Assembly (NCBI GenBank): GCA_900199555.1 | Contig: FZQZ01000007.1 | Location: 60,020-124,019 of the forward strand | Length of the DNA: 64,000 nucleotides | Reading direction: 5' to 3' | DNA from: Prevotellaceae bacterium MN60 | GTDB taxonomy: Bacteria; Bacteroidota; Bacteroidia; Bacteroidales; Bacteroidaceae | Part shown: positions 42,793 through 51,974 of the stretch, piece after piece | Layout: every line of letters starts with the position of its first letter | Position numbering within the stretch: the first letter of the stretch is position 1 | Made by a program: the position numbers and the translations under genes | Notes under the pieces: generated by a model | Told to the model about the DNA's origin: nothing | Database searches by the model: none | Seen by the model: the letters and a program-made list of their open reading frames with translations, nothing else

Positions 42793-43361
42793 AGATTGTC
42801 AATAATACTCTTAATATCCGCAAAAATGCGCTCGAGTGTACCAAGGCCGTCAATATGATGATGCAGGCCTTCCTTCTTATACCATTCAATGAGTGGTTGC
42901 GTCTGCTGATGATAAACAACGAGACGCTTCTTGATAGTCTCTTCGTTGTCGTCAGCACGACCACTTTCCTGACCACGCTTAATCAGACGCTTCATCAGCT
43001 CATCCTCGGGAACGTCGAGCTCAATCATAGCAGCTACCTTATCGCCACGCTCATCGAGCATCTTCTTCAAAGCTTCTGCTTGAGGAATAGTACGGGGGAA
43101 ACCATCGAAGATTACTCCCTTGTGAGAACGACCGAAAGAGTCGTAAACACTAGCCAGGATGTCAATCATCAGCTCATCGGGAATCAACTGACCGTTGTCG
43201 ATGAAGCCTTTGGCAGTATTACCCAGTTCTGTACCTTTCTTAATCTCGCTGCGGAGTACATCACCAGTAGAGATATGCTCCAATCCGTAGTGCTCTATCA
43301 TCAGATCACTCTGTGTGCCTTTACCTGAACCAGGGGCACCGAAAATAACAATGTTCTTCAT
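42789..43361 (-). CDS. adk: Adenylate kinase
   Basis: From ATG 43361 (MKNIVIFGAPGSGKGTQSD) the enzyme has 190 residues and interconverts ATP + AMP and 2 ADP. Motifs: GAPGSGKGTQ P-loop, ISTGDVLR, DGFPRTIPQAEAL and RGQESGRADDN. It is a short-lid form. The frame continues upstream without a stop for 43 codons to an ATG at 43490 that overlaps the hpt stop in ATGA form, the arrangement expected for coupling; a 233-residue product with a charged N-terminal extension is therefore possible. Confidence 0.94.
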   Translation of the reverse strand: MKNIVIFGAPGSGKGTQSDLMIEHYGLEHISTGDVLRSEIKKGTELGNTAKGFIDNGQLIPDELMIDILASVYDSFGRSHKGVIFDGFPRTIPQAEALKKMLDERGDKVAAMIELDVPEDELMKRLIKRGQESGRADDNEETIKKRLVVYHQQTQPLIEWYKKEGLHHHIDGLGTLERIFADIKSIIDNL

Positions 43362-43486
43362 TTGATTTCTTTGTTCTTGTTTATCCTGTTTAATTCGTGT
43401 CTCCTTTCCTTTATACCATAAGTCAGTCATGAGGTCGCTCTTGCGCTCCTCAATATCACTTTGCATTTGGGGAAGTTTAATGAATC

Positions 43487-44026
43487 TCATTCTTCTACTA
43501 ATGTATAGATTTCTTTCAAGTTGCGACCTTGCTGGTCGTAGTCCAAACCGTAACCCAAGATGAAATCATTGGGAATAGAGAAGGCTGAATACTCAATATC
43601 AAGAGGTTCCTTCAGCTTGCCGGGCTTAACAAACAAGGTGCAGATGTGGATAGAAGCGGGATTACGAGTGCCCAGCGATGCTATCATCTGCTTCATCGTG
43701 CAACCTGTATCAACAATATCTTCCACAATAATAACAGTGCGACCAGCCAAATCCTCGTTGATGCCAAGCACCTCATGCACTTTACCTGTTGACATCACAC
43801 CCTGATAAGAGGCCAACTTAACAAAGGAAATCTCACAGGGAATGGTGATTTCTCTCATCAAATCAGCAGCAAAAATAAACGAACCGTTCAGTACGGCTAG
43901 AAACAAAGGGTTCTTGCCTGCCATATCTTCGTTGATGCGGGCTGCCAACTTCTTGATTCTTTCCTTTATTTCATCTTCTGAAATGTACGTTTTAAACGTT
44001 TTGTCTTTGATTTTAACTGTGCTCAT
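43487..44026 (-). CDS. hpt: Hypoxanthine phosphoribosyltransferase
   Basis: From ATG 44026 (MSTVKIKDKTFKTYISE) the protein has 179 residues and salvages hypoxanthine or guanine with PRPP. VIIVEDIVDTGCTMKQM is the PRPP motif and LAVLNGSFIFAADL the earlier loop. The open frame reaches 44083, but the added residues cross the promoter. It is the first gene of the run ending with the M23 gene. Confidence 0.94.
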   Translation of the reverse strand: MSTVKIKDKTFKTYISEDEIKERIKKLAARINEDMAGKNPLFLAVLNGSFIFAADLMREITIPCEISFVKLASYQGVMSTGKVHEVLGINEDLAGRTVIIVEDIVDTGCTMKQMIASLGTRNPASIHICTLFVKPGKLKEPLDIEYSAFSIPNDFILGYGLDYDQQGRNLKEIYTLVEE

Positions 44027-44050
44027 TTGTGAAATATATGAATTTTGGTA

Positions 44051-44110
44051 CAAAATTACAATTTTTTTTGCAAAGATAGGCATGGATTACTATATTTTTC
44101 GTATTTTTGC
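44051..44110. promoter_or_regulatory. Divergent promoters of hpt and nnr
   Basis: On the minus strand TAATTTTG at 44051-44058 and TATCTTTGC at 44070-44078 are two candidate boxes for hpt. On the plus strand TATTTTTGC at 44102-44110 serves nnr, whose ATG follows 6 nt later. Confidence 0.65.
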
Positions 44111-44116
44111 AACGTA

Positions 44117-45631
44117 ATGAAGATATTTACAGGTGCTCAGATAAAAGAGCTAGACAAATATACAATTGAGAACGAACCTATCTCAAGTCTCAATTTGATG
44201 GAGCGCGCTGCTCAGACAATGACGCGTGCTATTACTGAGGTGTGGAGTTCATCTACGCCCGTGGTAGTGTTTGCAGGACCAGGCAATAATGGCGGTGATG
44301 CTTTGGCTATGGCACGACAGCTGGCTGATTTAGGATACCAAGTATCAGTCTATCTGTTTAATATCAGTGGCTATCTGTCGCCAGATTGTGCTGCCAACAA
44401 AAAGCAGATAGTAGAGAATAAGCGTGTATATCAGTTTATTGAGGTTACTCAGGAGTTTGACCCACCACAGTTGGATGAGAATATCTTGGTAATTGATGGC
44501 TTGTTTGGCTCTGGTCTGAACAAACCTCTTGCCGGTGGATTCTCTTCTTTGGTAAAATATATCAATGCCTCGCAGGCAAAGGTTGTCAGCATCGACCTGC
44601 CATCGGGACTGATGGCTGAGGATAATACCTATAATGTCAGAGCCAACATCATTCGTGCTCACATGACATTGACATTGCAACAACCTAAGTTGTCGTTCCT
44701 CTTTGCTGAGAATCAGCAGTTTATCGGTCAGATACGCGTGCTTGATATCCGTCTGAGTCAGGAAGGAATGCAGAAGATAGAAGCGCCGTATTCTATTATT
44801 GATGAGAGCGATATCAGAAAATGTCTGCATCATCGTGATCCGTTCGCTCATAAGGGAGAGATGGGACATGCACTGCTGATAGCTGGTAGCTACTGCATGG
44901 CTGGAGCAGCCATCTTGGCAGCAAAAGCCTGTCTGCGTTCAGGCGTAGGTAAACTGACAGTGAATAGTCCCAAAAGAAATATTCCTATTATCCAGCAGAC
45001 CGTGCCAGAGGCTATTATCCAAAAGAGTTCTGAGGAAACAATCTTTGCTGAGGCAGTAGAAACTGAGGATTATAAGGCATTGGGTATCGGTCCGGGATTG
45101 GGACAAAGTGAACAGACGGCAATAGCCTTGATAGCCCAGCTGAGAAGAACACAATGTCCTATTGTTGCCGATGCCGATGCGCTGAATATATTGGCTAATC
45201 ATCGTGCATGGTTGCAGCAATTGCCTAAAGGCATTATCCTTACGCCCCATCCGAAGGAGCTCGACAGGATGGAAGGACATTCGGCTGATAGCTATGAGAG
45301 ATTGACAAAGGCATGTGGCTTGGCAGAGCGCTTACAAGGTATTGTTATCGTAAAGGGCCACTATACTGCTATCTGTATGGCTGATGGTCATGTAATGTTT
45401 AATCCCACGGGCAATGCAGGCATGGCTACTGCAGGAAGTGGTGACGTACTGACGGGTATTATCACTGGTCTATTGGCTCAGGGATATCAACCCAAGGAAG
45501 CATGTATGATTGGTGTTTATCTGCATGGGTTGGCAGGTGATTTGGCTGCTGCTGATTTGGGAGAAGAGAGCTTGTTGGCAAGCGATATCATTAGCTATAT
45601 GCCACGAGCATTCAAGCGACTGAAAGACTAA
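44117..45631 (+). CDS. nnrD: Bifunctional NAD(P)H-hydrate epimerase/dehydratase
   Basis: From ATG 44117 (MKIFTGAQIKELDKYTIENE) the protein has 504 residues. The N-terminal YjeF_N epimerase domain has GPGNNGGDALAMARQL and VIDGLFGSGLNKPLAG; the C-terminal ADP-dependent dehydratase has GHALLIAGSYCMAGAA, LTPHPKELDRM and TAGSGDVLTGIITGLLAQG. Together they repair damaged NADHX and NADPHX. A DUF4831 gene follows 13 nt downstream. Confidence 0.95.
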   Translation: MKIFTGAQIKELDKYTIENEPISSLNLMERAAQTMTRAITEVWSSSTPVVVFAGPGNNGGDALAMARQLADLGYQVSVYLFNISGYLSPDCAANKKQIVENKRVYQFIEVTQEFDPPQLDENILVIDGLFGSGLNKPLAGGFSSLVKYINASQAKVVSIDLPSGLMAEDNTYNVRANIIRAHMTLTLQQPKLSFLFAENQQFIGQIRVLDIRLSQEGMQKIEAPYSIIDESDIRKCLHHRDPFAHKGEMGHALLIAGSYCMAGAAILAAKACLRSGVGKLTVNSPKRNIPIIQQTVPEAIIQKSSEETIFAEAVETEDYKALGIGPGLGQSEQTAIALIAQLRRTQCPIVADADALNILANHRAWLQQLPKGIILTPHPKELDRMEGHSADSYERLTKACGLAERLQGIVIVKGHYTAICMADGHVMFNPTGNAGMATAGSGDVLTGIITGLLAQGYQPKEACMIGVYLHGLAGDLAAADLGEESLLASDIISYMPRAFKRLKD

Positions 45632-45644
45632 AACTGATAGATAT

Positions 45645-46706
45645 ATGAAGAAATTACTACTTGCAGCCATGTGCTTATGGAGCGCTATAGCAATGGCACA
45701 ACCACAAACAACGCCGATGACGGCTGGACGTACTGCTGACGGTATCATCTACTATCTTCCTAAGACAGCCATTGAGTTTAATCTGCTTATTGAAAAGAAA
45801 ACATATACTCCGGGTGAGTTTGCAAAATATGCAGAGAAATATCTTCGTTTAAAGGGCGTTAATTTAGAGGAGGAGGTTACTTATAGCATTGTCAACTACG
45901 GTTTGACTCAGATTGGTGTGCGAGATACTTCCAAGTGTTATGCTGTAAAACTGAAAGGTGGAAAGTGTGAGACGGCAGAAATCAAACTGAGTGATGAGGG
46001 TGTGCTGCAATCAGTGAATGCAGAACCCGTAAAGCCTAGGAAACACGTCCCCTTCACCCCTGCACCATCTGTAAAACAGCCTAATCCACATCTTTACCTA
46101 ACTGCAGAGGTGTTGTCTGCTGGTAGTACGGCAAAGATGGCTGAACTAACTGTGGAGCAAATCTTAGAACTTCAGGAACATCGCCAACAGCTGATTACTG
46201 GTGAAGCAGATGATATGCCTCAAGATGAACAGCAGTTGCAGCGTATGATTGATGAGATAGACAAACAGCGCGAAATACTGATGACACTATTCACGGGCAC
46301 TGTTACTCGTGATACGGTAGAACAGACGATTGTCGTATGTCCAGAGAAGGAGGTTGAGCGTGAGGTAATCTTCCGTCTTTCAAAGAAGTTGGGACTAGTG
46401 GATAAGGATGACCTTTCGGGCGTACCTTATTATATGACGATTGAGGATATGCACCGAACAACCTTCCAAAAGTATGATATTCCAGAAAACAAGAAAGAGG
46501 GTGGCTTTTATGTCAATGTTCCTGGTCGCATTAAGTTGACGCTACATCGCGATAACCACTTCCTTGGTTCATTCGATTTGTATGCTGCTCAGTTTGGATT
46601 TGTGGAGCTACGTAGTGGTTCGCTCTTCAAGCGTTATGTTACTCACATGACGTTGAATCCCACTACGGGATCTGTAGATAAGATACATGCCGATATGACG
46701 AAATAA
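45645..46706 (+). CDS. DUF4831 family exported protein
   Basis: The 353-residue product has a signal peptide (MKKLLLAAMCLWSAIAMA) and the family's opening block MTAGRTADGIIYYLPKTAIEF. No enzymatic motif is visible. The DUF4831 family is common in Bacteroidales and uncharacterised. It is probably co-transcribed with nnr and ends at the bidirectional terminator at 46746. Confidence 0.82.
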   Translation: MKKLLLAAMCLWSAIAMAQPQTTPMTAGRTADGIIYYLPKTAIEFNLLIEKKTYTPGEFAKYAEKYLRLKGVNLEEEVTYSIVNYGLTQIGVRDTSKCYAVKLKGGKCETAEIKLSDEGVLQSVNAEPVKPRKHVPFTPAPSVKQPNPHLYLTAEVLSAGSTAKMAELTVEQILELQEHRQQLITGEADDMPQDEQQLQRMIDEIDKQREILMTLFTGTVTRDTVEQTIVVCPEKEVEREVIFRLSKKLGLVDKDDLSGVPYYMTIEDMHRTTFQKYDIPENKKEGGFYVNVPGRIKLTLHRDNHFLGSFDLYAAQFGFVELRSGSLFKRYVTHMTLNPTTGSVDKIHADMTK

Positions 46707-46745
46707 TCATGGTATTAATCACAATATCGTAATCATATAAGAAAC

Positions 46746-46779
46746 AAAAAAGGCTTTCCAAATTTGGAAAGCCTTTTTA
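46746..46779. terminator. Bidirectional terminator between DUF4831 and fba
   Basis: AAAAAAGGCTTTCCAAA pairs perfectly with TTTGGAAAGCCTTTTT. The symmetric A and T runs suit both convergent transcripts. Confidence 0.93.
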
Positions 46780-46796
46780 TTGATAGTCTCTTATTA

Positions 46797-47795
46797 TTAC
46801 TGAGCCAATTTACCATCAGAACCGAGTACGTTCACAATCTTGTGGATGTACATCTTCTTCATGTTCTCACGAGCGGGCTTCAGATACTGACGAGGATCGA
46901 AGTCTCCAGGATGCTCAGCGAGGTGCTGACGGATAGCAGCAGTCATAGCCAGACGAGAGTCAGAGTCGATGTTAATCTTGCAAACAGCGCTCTTAGAAGC
47001 CTGACGCAGCTGATCCTCAGGAATACCGATAGCAGCCTCGAGCTTGCCACCGAACTTGTTGATGGTGTTTACTTCGTCCATAGGTACTGAAGAAGAACCG
47101 TGGAGCACGATGGGGAATCCAGGGAGTTTCTTCTCGATCTCAGCGAGAATGTCGAATGCCAAGGGGGGTGGAACGAGTACACCGTTCACGAGTGTGCACT
47201 GCTCAGGAGTGAACTTGTGTGCACCGTGAGAGGTACCGATAGAGATAGCCAGAGAGTCACAACCAGTGCGTGTAGCGAAGTCGATAACCTCCTCAGGCTT
47301 TGTGTAGTGAGACTCAGCAGCTGAAACCTCGTCCTCAACACCAGCGAGAACACCGAGCTCAGCCTCAACAGTTACGTCGAACTGATGAGCGTAGTCAACA
47401 ACCTTCTTGGCCAGCGCAACGTTCTCCTCATAGGGGAGGTGAGAACCATCGATCATTACTGAAGAGAAACCCATGTCGATACAATCCTTACAGAGCTCGA
47501 AGGTGTCACCGTGGTCAAGGTGCAGAACAATCTCAGGATGCTCACAGCCGAGCTCCTTAGCATAAGCTACAGCACCCTCAGCCATGTAGCGCAGGATAGT
47601 AGCGTTAGCATAGTTGCGAGCGCCCTTAGAAACCTGCATGATAACTGGAGACTTTGTCTCAACGGCAGCCTGTACGATAGCCTGCATCTGCTCCATAGTG
47701 TTGAAGTTGAAAGCGGGGATAGCATAGCCACCGGCTACTGCTCTCTTAAACATCTCGCGAGTATTCACGAGACCCAAATCCTTGTAATTTACCAT
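46797..47795 (-). CDS. fba: Class II fructose-bisphosphate aldolase
   Basis: The 332-residue zinc enzyme splits fructose 1,6-bisphosphate in glycolysis. Landmarks: GYAIPAFNFNTMEQMQAIV, LHLDHGDTFELCKDCI (zinc His), SVMIDGSHLPYEENV and ISIGTSHGAHKF. Codon use is strongly biased (frequent CTG, CGC, AAG), as expected for a highly expressed gene. A minus-strand TAACTTTGC box lies at 47836-47844. Confidence 0.95.
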   Translation of the reverse strand: MVNYKDLGLVNTREMFKRAVAGGYAIPAFNFNTMEQMQAIVQAAVETKSPVIMQVSKGARNYANATILRYMAEGAVAYAKELGCEHPEIVLHLDHGDTFELCKDCIDMGFSSVMIDGSHLPYEENVALAKKVVDYAHQFDVTVEAELGVLAGVEDEVSAAESHYTKPEEVIDFATRTGCDSLAISIGTSHGAHKFTPEQCTLVNGVLVPPPLAFDILAEIEKKLPGFPIVLHGSSSVPMDEVNTINKFGGKLEAAIGIPEDQLRQASKSAVCKINIDSDSRLAMTAAIRQHLAEHPGDFDPRQYLKPARENMKKMYIHKIVNVLGSDGKLAQ

Positions 47796-47835
47796 AATTT
47801 TGTATTTGTATTATAAGTTGGAAAATTTTCTGTGC

Positions 47836-47844
47836 GCAAAGTTA
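47836..47844 (-). promoter_or_regulatory. -7 box for fba
   Basis: The minus strand reads TAACTTTGC, 41 nt before the fba start. Confidence 0.7.
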
Positions 47845-48079
47845 GCAATTATTTTTGGAAAAATAAAAAGAATAACTGATGGATTACGCGGTTTTTTACG
47901 GAATTTTTGTTTTTCTGTATTATTATGTAAGCCGTAAGCGCAAAATGCAAAGTGAGCGTTGCAATATTACTTCTCTTTTTACCCAAATGCCTGTATAGCA
48001 CGATAATAATCGTTTGATAGTGTTTCCCTTGGAAGTGAAAAGAAAAATGTTTTTCTTTTGCATTTTCCTCGTTTTTTAG

Positions 48080-48088
48080 TAACTTTGC
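48080..48088 (+). promoter_or_regulatory. -7 box for the YqiA-like gene
   Basis: TAACTTTGC ends 4 nt before the ATG at 48093, predicting a leaderless transcript. Confidence 0.65.
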
Positions 48089-48092
48089 ACTC

Positions 48093-49073
48093 ATGATTAA
48101 AGAAAATCCATACGTCAAGCAGTTTCCAGACCTGATGGCAGGAAAGGTTGTTTTGTACTGTCATGGCTTTGCCAGTAGTGGACAATCGGGAACCGTAACA
48201 CGATTGCGCGAAGTGATGCCACAGGCTAAGGTGATAGCTCCTGATCTTCCCATTCATCCCGCAGAGGCTATCGCATTGCTCCATGATATCTGCAAACAAG
48301 AAAAGCCCGACCTGATTATTGGTACGTCTATGGGAGGTATGTATGCAGAGCAGTTGTATGGCTATCATCGTATTTGTGTGAATCCTGCTTTGGAAATGGG
48401 CGAAACCATGAAGGCGCATGGTATGACGGGAACGCAGCAATTCCAGAATCCCCGTCTGGATGGTGTCCAAGAGTTTTATGTTGATAAGGCGCTCGTAAAG
48501 GAATACAAGGAGCAGTCTGAATTACGTTTCTCTCAGGCTAATACGGAGGAACAATCGTTAATCTATGGTCTCTTTGGTGATGAGGATACCACGGTGAATA
48601 CCTTTGATATGTTCCATGAAGTGTATCCGCAAGCGCTTCATTTTCATGGTGAGCATCGCATGAACGATAAGAGTTTCATGCAGAGCGTGGTGCCTGTTAT
48701 TCGTTGGATAGACGACCAGCAGGAACATCGTGAGCGTCCTATAATATATATAGGTATAGAGACCATGAAGGAGTGGAATCAGAAGCCAGCCTCTTCGGTT
48801 CAGAAAGCTGTTCGTCAGTTGATAGAGCAATATCAGGTGTATTTTGTTGCTGAGGATGAGGCCACTTCTAAGGAATGGTTGACCGAATATATTGGAGTGC
48901 CAGCATGGCGACATACCATTATTACCTGGCGTCGTGACTTGCTTTATGGTGATTATCTGATTAGCAGTAAGAAGGAAGGCGAAACGATGGCCACCTATCT
49001 GGAGTATGGTAGTGATACTTTTAAGACGTGGGAAGATATCATCACGTATTTCTCACATCTTGGAGGACAATAA
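48093..49073 (+). CDS. YqiA/YcfP-like alpha/beta hydrolase fused to a 5'-nucleotidase-like domain
   Basis: Residues 1-210 are an esterase-like fold: LYCHGFASSGQSGTV holds the oxyanion loop and IGTSMGGMYAEQL (Ser about residue 79) the nucleophile; GDEDTTVN and HGEHRM carry the likely Asp and His. Residues about 215-326 resemble the C-terminal part of deoxyribonucleotidase-type HAD proteins (WRRDLLYGDYLISSK, LEYGSDTFKTWEDIITYF). The HAD nucleophile motif DxD is replaced by IIYIGIETM, so this half is probably not a phosphatase. Function unknown. The regulator of the PUL begins 15 nt downstream. Confidence 0.78.
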   Translation: MIKENPYVKQFPDLMAGKVVLYCHGFASSGQSGTVTRLREVMPQAKVIAPDLPIHPAEAIALLHDICKQEKPDLIIGTSMGGMYAEQLYGYHRICVNPALEMGETMKAHGMTGTQQFQNPRLDGVQEFYVDKALVKEYKEQSELRFSQANTEEQSLIYGLFGDEDTTVNTFDMFHEVYPQALHFHGEHRMNDKSFMQSVVPVIRWIDDQQEHRERPIIYIGIETMKEWNQKPASSVQKAVRQLIEQYQVYFVAEDEATSKEWLTEYIGVPAWRHTIITWRRDLLYGDYLISSKKEGETMATYLEYGSDTFKTWEDIITYFSHLGGQ

Positions 49074-49088
49074 AAAAGTGCAAGGACT

Positions 49089-51836
49089 ATGAAATGGTAT
49101 CTATCACTTCTCATGACGACACTATGGACTGTCTGTGCTCAGACAATCCATGCACAGCGTGTAGAAGGTTTTACCTATCAGCACCTAGGACAGAAAGAGG
49201 GACTTAACAGTCAGCGTATCTACTCTTTGCAACAAACGCTGGATGGTGCCATATGGTGGTCGGCAAAGAATGGGGTAGAGCGCTATAATGGCGTTTCCGT
49301 TAAGCACTATCAATTAGGTAGTCAGTCTATGGTCAGTATTCTGGCTGGTAGAACCATCAAGCTATCCTCCTCCTTGACTGAGAAGGAAATACAGGATTTA
49401 TTAGCATTCGATAATAAAGGTTATATCTATCGCTATCAATCAGAAGGCGATACTTTTGTAGAAATTGCCAACATCAATATCTTGATAAAGGATGATATCC
49501 AGCTAAATGATATCCTCCAAACTGACCGGGGTATCTGGTTGGCTACCAATCTGGGTGTTTACTTCTTGCGTGATAGTAAGGCATCTCCTATTGTGAAGAA
49601 TGTCAATGCCTGCTGCATCGTACGAACCAATAAGCATCTGCTATTCTGTACCAAAGAAGGCGTGTTACAATACAATGGAGGCATCCACTCTATTCCCAAA
49701 CCTCATGCGCAAATGCAGAAGATACTGCCCTACCATATTGAAAGTGGCTATTATGATGCCCTGTATAATAAGGTATGGTTAGGAGGATATACGGCAGGAC
49801 TTCGTGTATTGTCATTTGATGGTGCAGGACGCATGACGCGAAGTGATTATGTCTCTCCTGAAGCAGGAGTAGATATCTCTCACAATCCTGTTCGTAGCAT
49901 CTGTGCTTATGATAGCAAGACTCTGCTAGTGGGTATTGATGGTTTCGGAGTACATGTTGTTAGTCGTCAACCTTCATCATCGGGCAAATATACCTGGGAG
50001 CTACTTTTTGATGCTAATGAGGGAGCACATGGTGTGCTGCATGGTAATGGTATCTATGCGCTGCTTCGTGATGCATGGGGTAACATCATAGTCGGCTCAT
50101 ACTCTGGTGGCATCGATATCGCTCGTCCGGTAGGTAGTACACCAGCTATCTTCCAGCATATCCGCGATAACCAGCAGTCACTTTTGAACGACCGTGTCAA
50201 TTGTGTAGACCAGCTAGTCAATGGTACCTTGGTGATGGGTACTGATAATGGTGTCAGTCTGCATAATCCTTATAATCGTCAGTGGACACACACCTGTTAT
50301 GGTACGGTGGTGATAGACCTTTGTAAGACTCCTGATGGCAATATCTTGGCCTCAACGTATGGCAAAGGTGTTTATGAGATTACTTCTAATGGACAGGCTC
50401 GTCAGCTATATACTGTCGCTAATGGTGCACTTCAAGATGACCATGTCTATAAGCTGATGTACGACAAAAAAGGCGATTTATGGATGGGATGCCTTGATGG
50501 TATGTTGGTACAAAAGACGGCTTCAGGTTTCCGCTATCATGAGGTACGTTATGTCAACGATATGTTACAATTGCCCAATGGCGATATTGCTGTAGGTACA
50601 GCCTATGGTGTATATTTGGTATCTCCCTCTACGGGAAAGATTTCGGAATTGCCATACGATGCGGGCGATAAGAACGATGTCAATAAGTTCGCGCAGTGCC
50701 TTTACCTCAACAATGATAATGAGTTGTGGATAGGAACAGATGGCGGTGGTATCTATATTTATCATTTCGATACCAAGAAATGTGTTCTGCTGACCAAGGA
50801 CAATGGTCTGCCTTCTAATTGTATCAGCAGTATTATCAAGGATGTTCGCGGACGTATCATGATAGCCACAGAAGAGGGGCTGTCTTTTATGACACCGAAG
50901 TCTACTAAGGCTGTCAACGTCAACTTCTGCTATGGAGTAGAACGAGAGTATAGTCGAGGCGCTGCTGTTAAGATGCATAATGGTCATATCCTTTATGGTA
51001 GTACTACAGGTGCGCTCATCATCAACCCTGAGAATGTACAAGCCATCAACTATACTGCTAAGCTGAGGATACTGGATACCAATGGTCGTCAACTACGTTT
51101 AAGTTATGACGAGCGTACTTTCGACCTGCATTACGAGTGTATCAATTTGCGTAACCAGTCTGATATCGTCTATCAATACAAGGTGGGAGATGGTGAGTGG
51201 AGCCAGCCTACCAGTCAGCAGAGTATTCGCTTTACCAATCTGGAAGCAGGTACTCATGATTTACATCTGCGCAGCATCAGTCGAACCTGTGGTGATGTGC
51301 TCGATGAAGTACAGTTAGAGCTTATCATCGCGCAGCCTTGGTGGAACTCTTGGTGGATGTGGATGATATACATCGGACTTGTTGTCTTAGCCTTCTATGG
51401 TGCATGGCGCGTTTATCAGTTGCACACCAAGTATATGCGTTTGGTGGTAAGCAATCCTAGTCTGAGTGTAGATATTTCCAATGATGATGCAAAAAAGGTC
51501 GATTCCATCGAGACTGATAGTGAAGAAAGTAGCGAATTCATCGGGAAAGTGACTACTATTGTTGTAGATCATCTTTCTGATGCCGATTTCAATATCGACC
51601 GCCTGTGTCGTGAGATGGCCATGAGTCGCACCTTGTTCTATATTAAGTTGAAGTCGTTTACGGGTAAATCACCACAAGACTTCATCCGTATCATCCGCCT
51701 AGAGCGTGCTGCAGCCTTGTTGCGTAGTGGCCGTTCGGTATCTGAAACAGCTGTATTGGCTGGCTTTGACAACGCTAAATATTTTAGTACTGTATTCAAG
51801 AAATACTTTGGAGTTTCTCCTTCCAAGTACGTATAA
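49089..51836 (+). CDS. Membrane-spanning sensor with periplasmic propeller and AraC-type DNA-binding domain (kinase-less)
   Basis: The 915-residue protein has a signal (cleaved after IHA) and a periplasmic Reg_prop/Y_Y_Y region (EGLNSQRIYSLQQTLDG, DRVNCVDQLVNGTLVMGTDNG and NLEAGTHDLHLRSIS near its end). A membrane span follows at about residues 757-776 (MWMIYIGLVVLAFYGAW), then an acidic linker and an AraC helix-turn-helix (residues about 817-915, ending FGVSPSKYV). Hybrid two-component sensors have histidine kinase and receiver domains between these parts; both are missing. The layout therefore matches a one-component, membrane-bound regulator like SusR. It lies directly upstream of the PUL. 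Confidence 0.9.
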   Translation: MKWYLSLLMTTLWTVCAQTIHAQRVEGFTYQHLGQKEGLNSQRIYSLQQTLDGAIWWSAKNGVERYNGVSVKHYQLGSQSMVSILAGRTIKLSSSLTEKEIQDLLAFDNKGYIYRYQSEGDTFVEIANINILIKDDIQLNDILQTDRGIWLATNLGVYFLRDSKASPIVKNVNACCIVRTNKHLLFCTKEGVLQYNGGIHSIPKPHAQMQKILPYHIESGYYDALYNKVWLGGYTAGLRVLSFDGAGRMTRSDYVSPEAGVDISHNPVRSICAYDSKTLLVGIDGFGVHVVSRQPSSSGKYTWELLFDANEGAHGVLHGNGIYALLRDAWGNIIVGSYSGGIDIARPVGSTPAIFQHIRDNQQSLLNDRVNCVDQLVNGTLVMGTDNGVSLHNPYNRQWTHTCYGTVVIDLCKTPDGNILASTYGKGVYEITSNGQARQLYTVANGALQDDHVYKLMYDKKGDLWMGCLDGMLVQKTASGFRYHEVRYVNDMLQLPNGDIAVGTAYGVYLVSPSTGKISELPYDAGDKNDVNKFAQCLYLNNDNELWIGTDGGGIYIYHFDTKKCVLLTKDNGLPSNCISSIIKDVRGRIMIATEEGLSFMTPKSTKAVNVNFCYGVEREYSRGAAVKMHNGHILYGSTTGALIINPENVQAINYTAKLRILDTNGRQLRLSYDERTFDLHYECINLRNQSDIVYQYKVGDGEWSQPTSQQSIRFTNLEAGTHDLHLRSISRTCGDVLDEVQLELIIAQPWWNSWWMWMIYIGLVVLAFYGAWRVYQLHTKYMRLVVSNPSLSVDISNDDAKKVDSIETDSEESSEFIGKVTTIVVDHLSDADFNIDRLCREMAMSRTLFYIKLKSFTGKSPQDFIRIIRLERAAALLRSGRSVSETAVLAGFDNAKYFSTVFKKYFGVSPSKYV

Positions 51837-51859
51837 GGAGGGTATAAAATCTATCTGAT

Positions 51860-51903
51860 AAGGGTTTCAAAACTGACACATGAGAGTTTTGAAACCCTTT
51901 TTG
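51860..51903 (+). terminator. Terminator after the regulator gene
   Basis: AAGGGTTTCAAAACT pairs with AGTTTTGAAACCCTT around ACACATGAG-like loop bases; a T run follows. It separates the regulator from the PUL structural genes. Confidence 0.92.
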
Positions 51904-51937
51904 TTAACCTTCAAACCTTCTTTTATATAAATATAAA

Positions 51938-51945
51938 TACTTTTG
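51938..51945 (+). promoter_or_regulatory. -7 box for the PUL structural operon
   Basis: TACTTTTG with an AT-rich upstream region. It excludes the GTG at 51945 as a start and supports ATG 51975 for the first GH5. Confidence 0.7.
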
Positions 51946-51974
51946 TGCCACAAACCCAAATACACAACCTAAGG

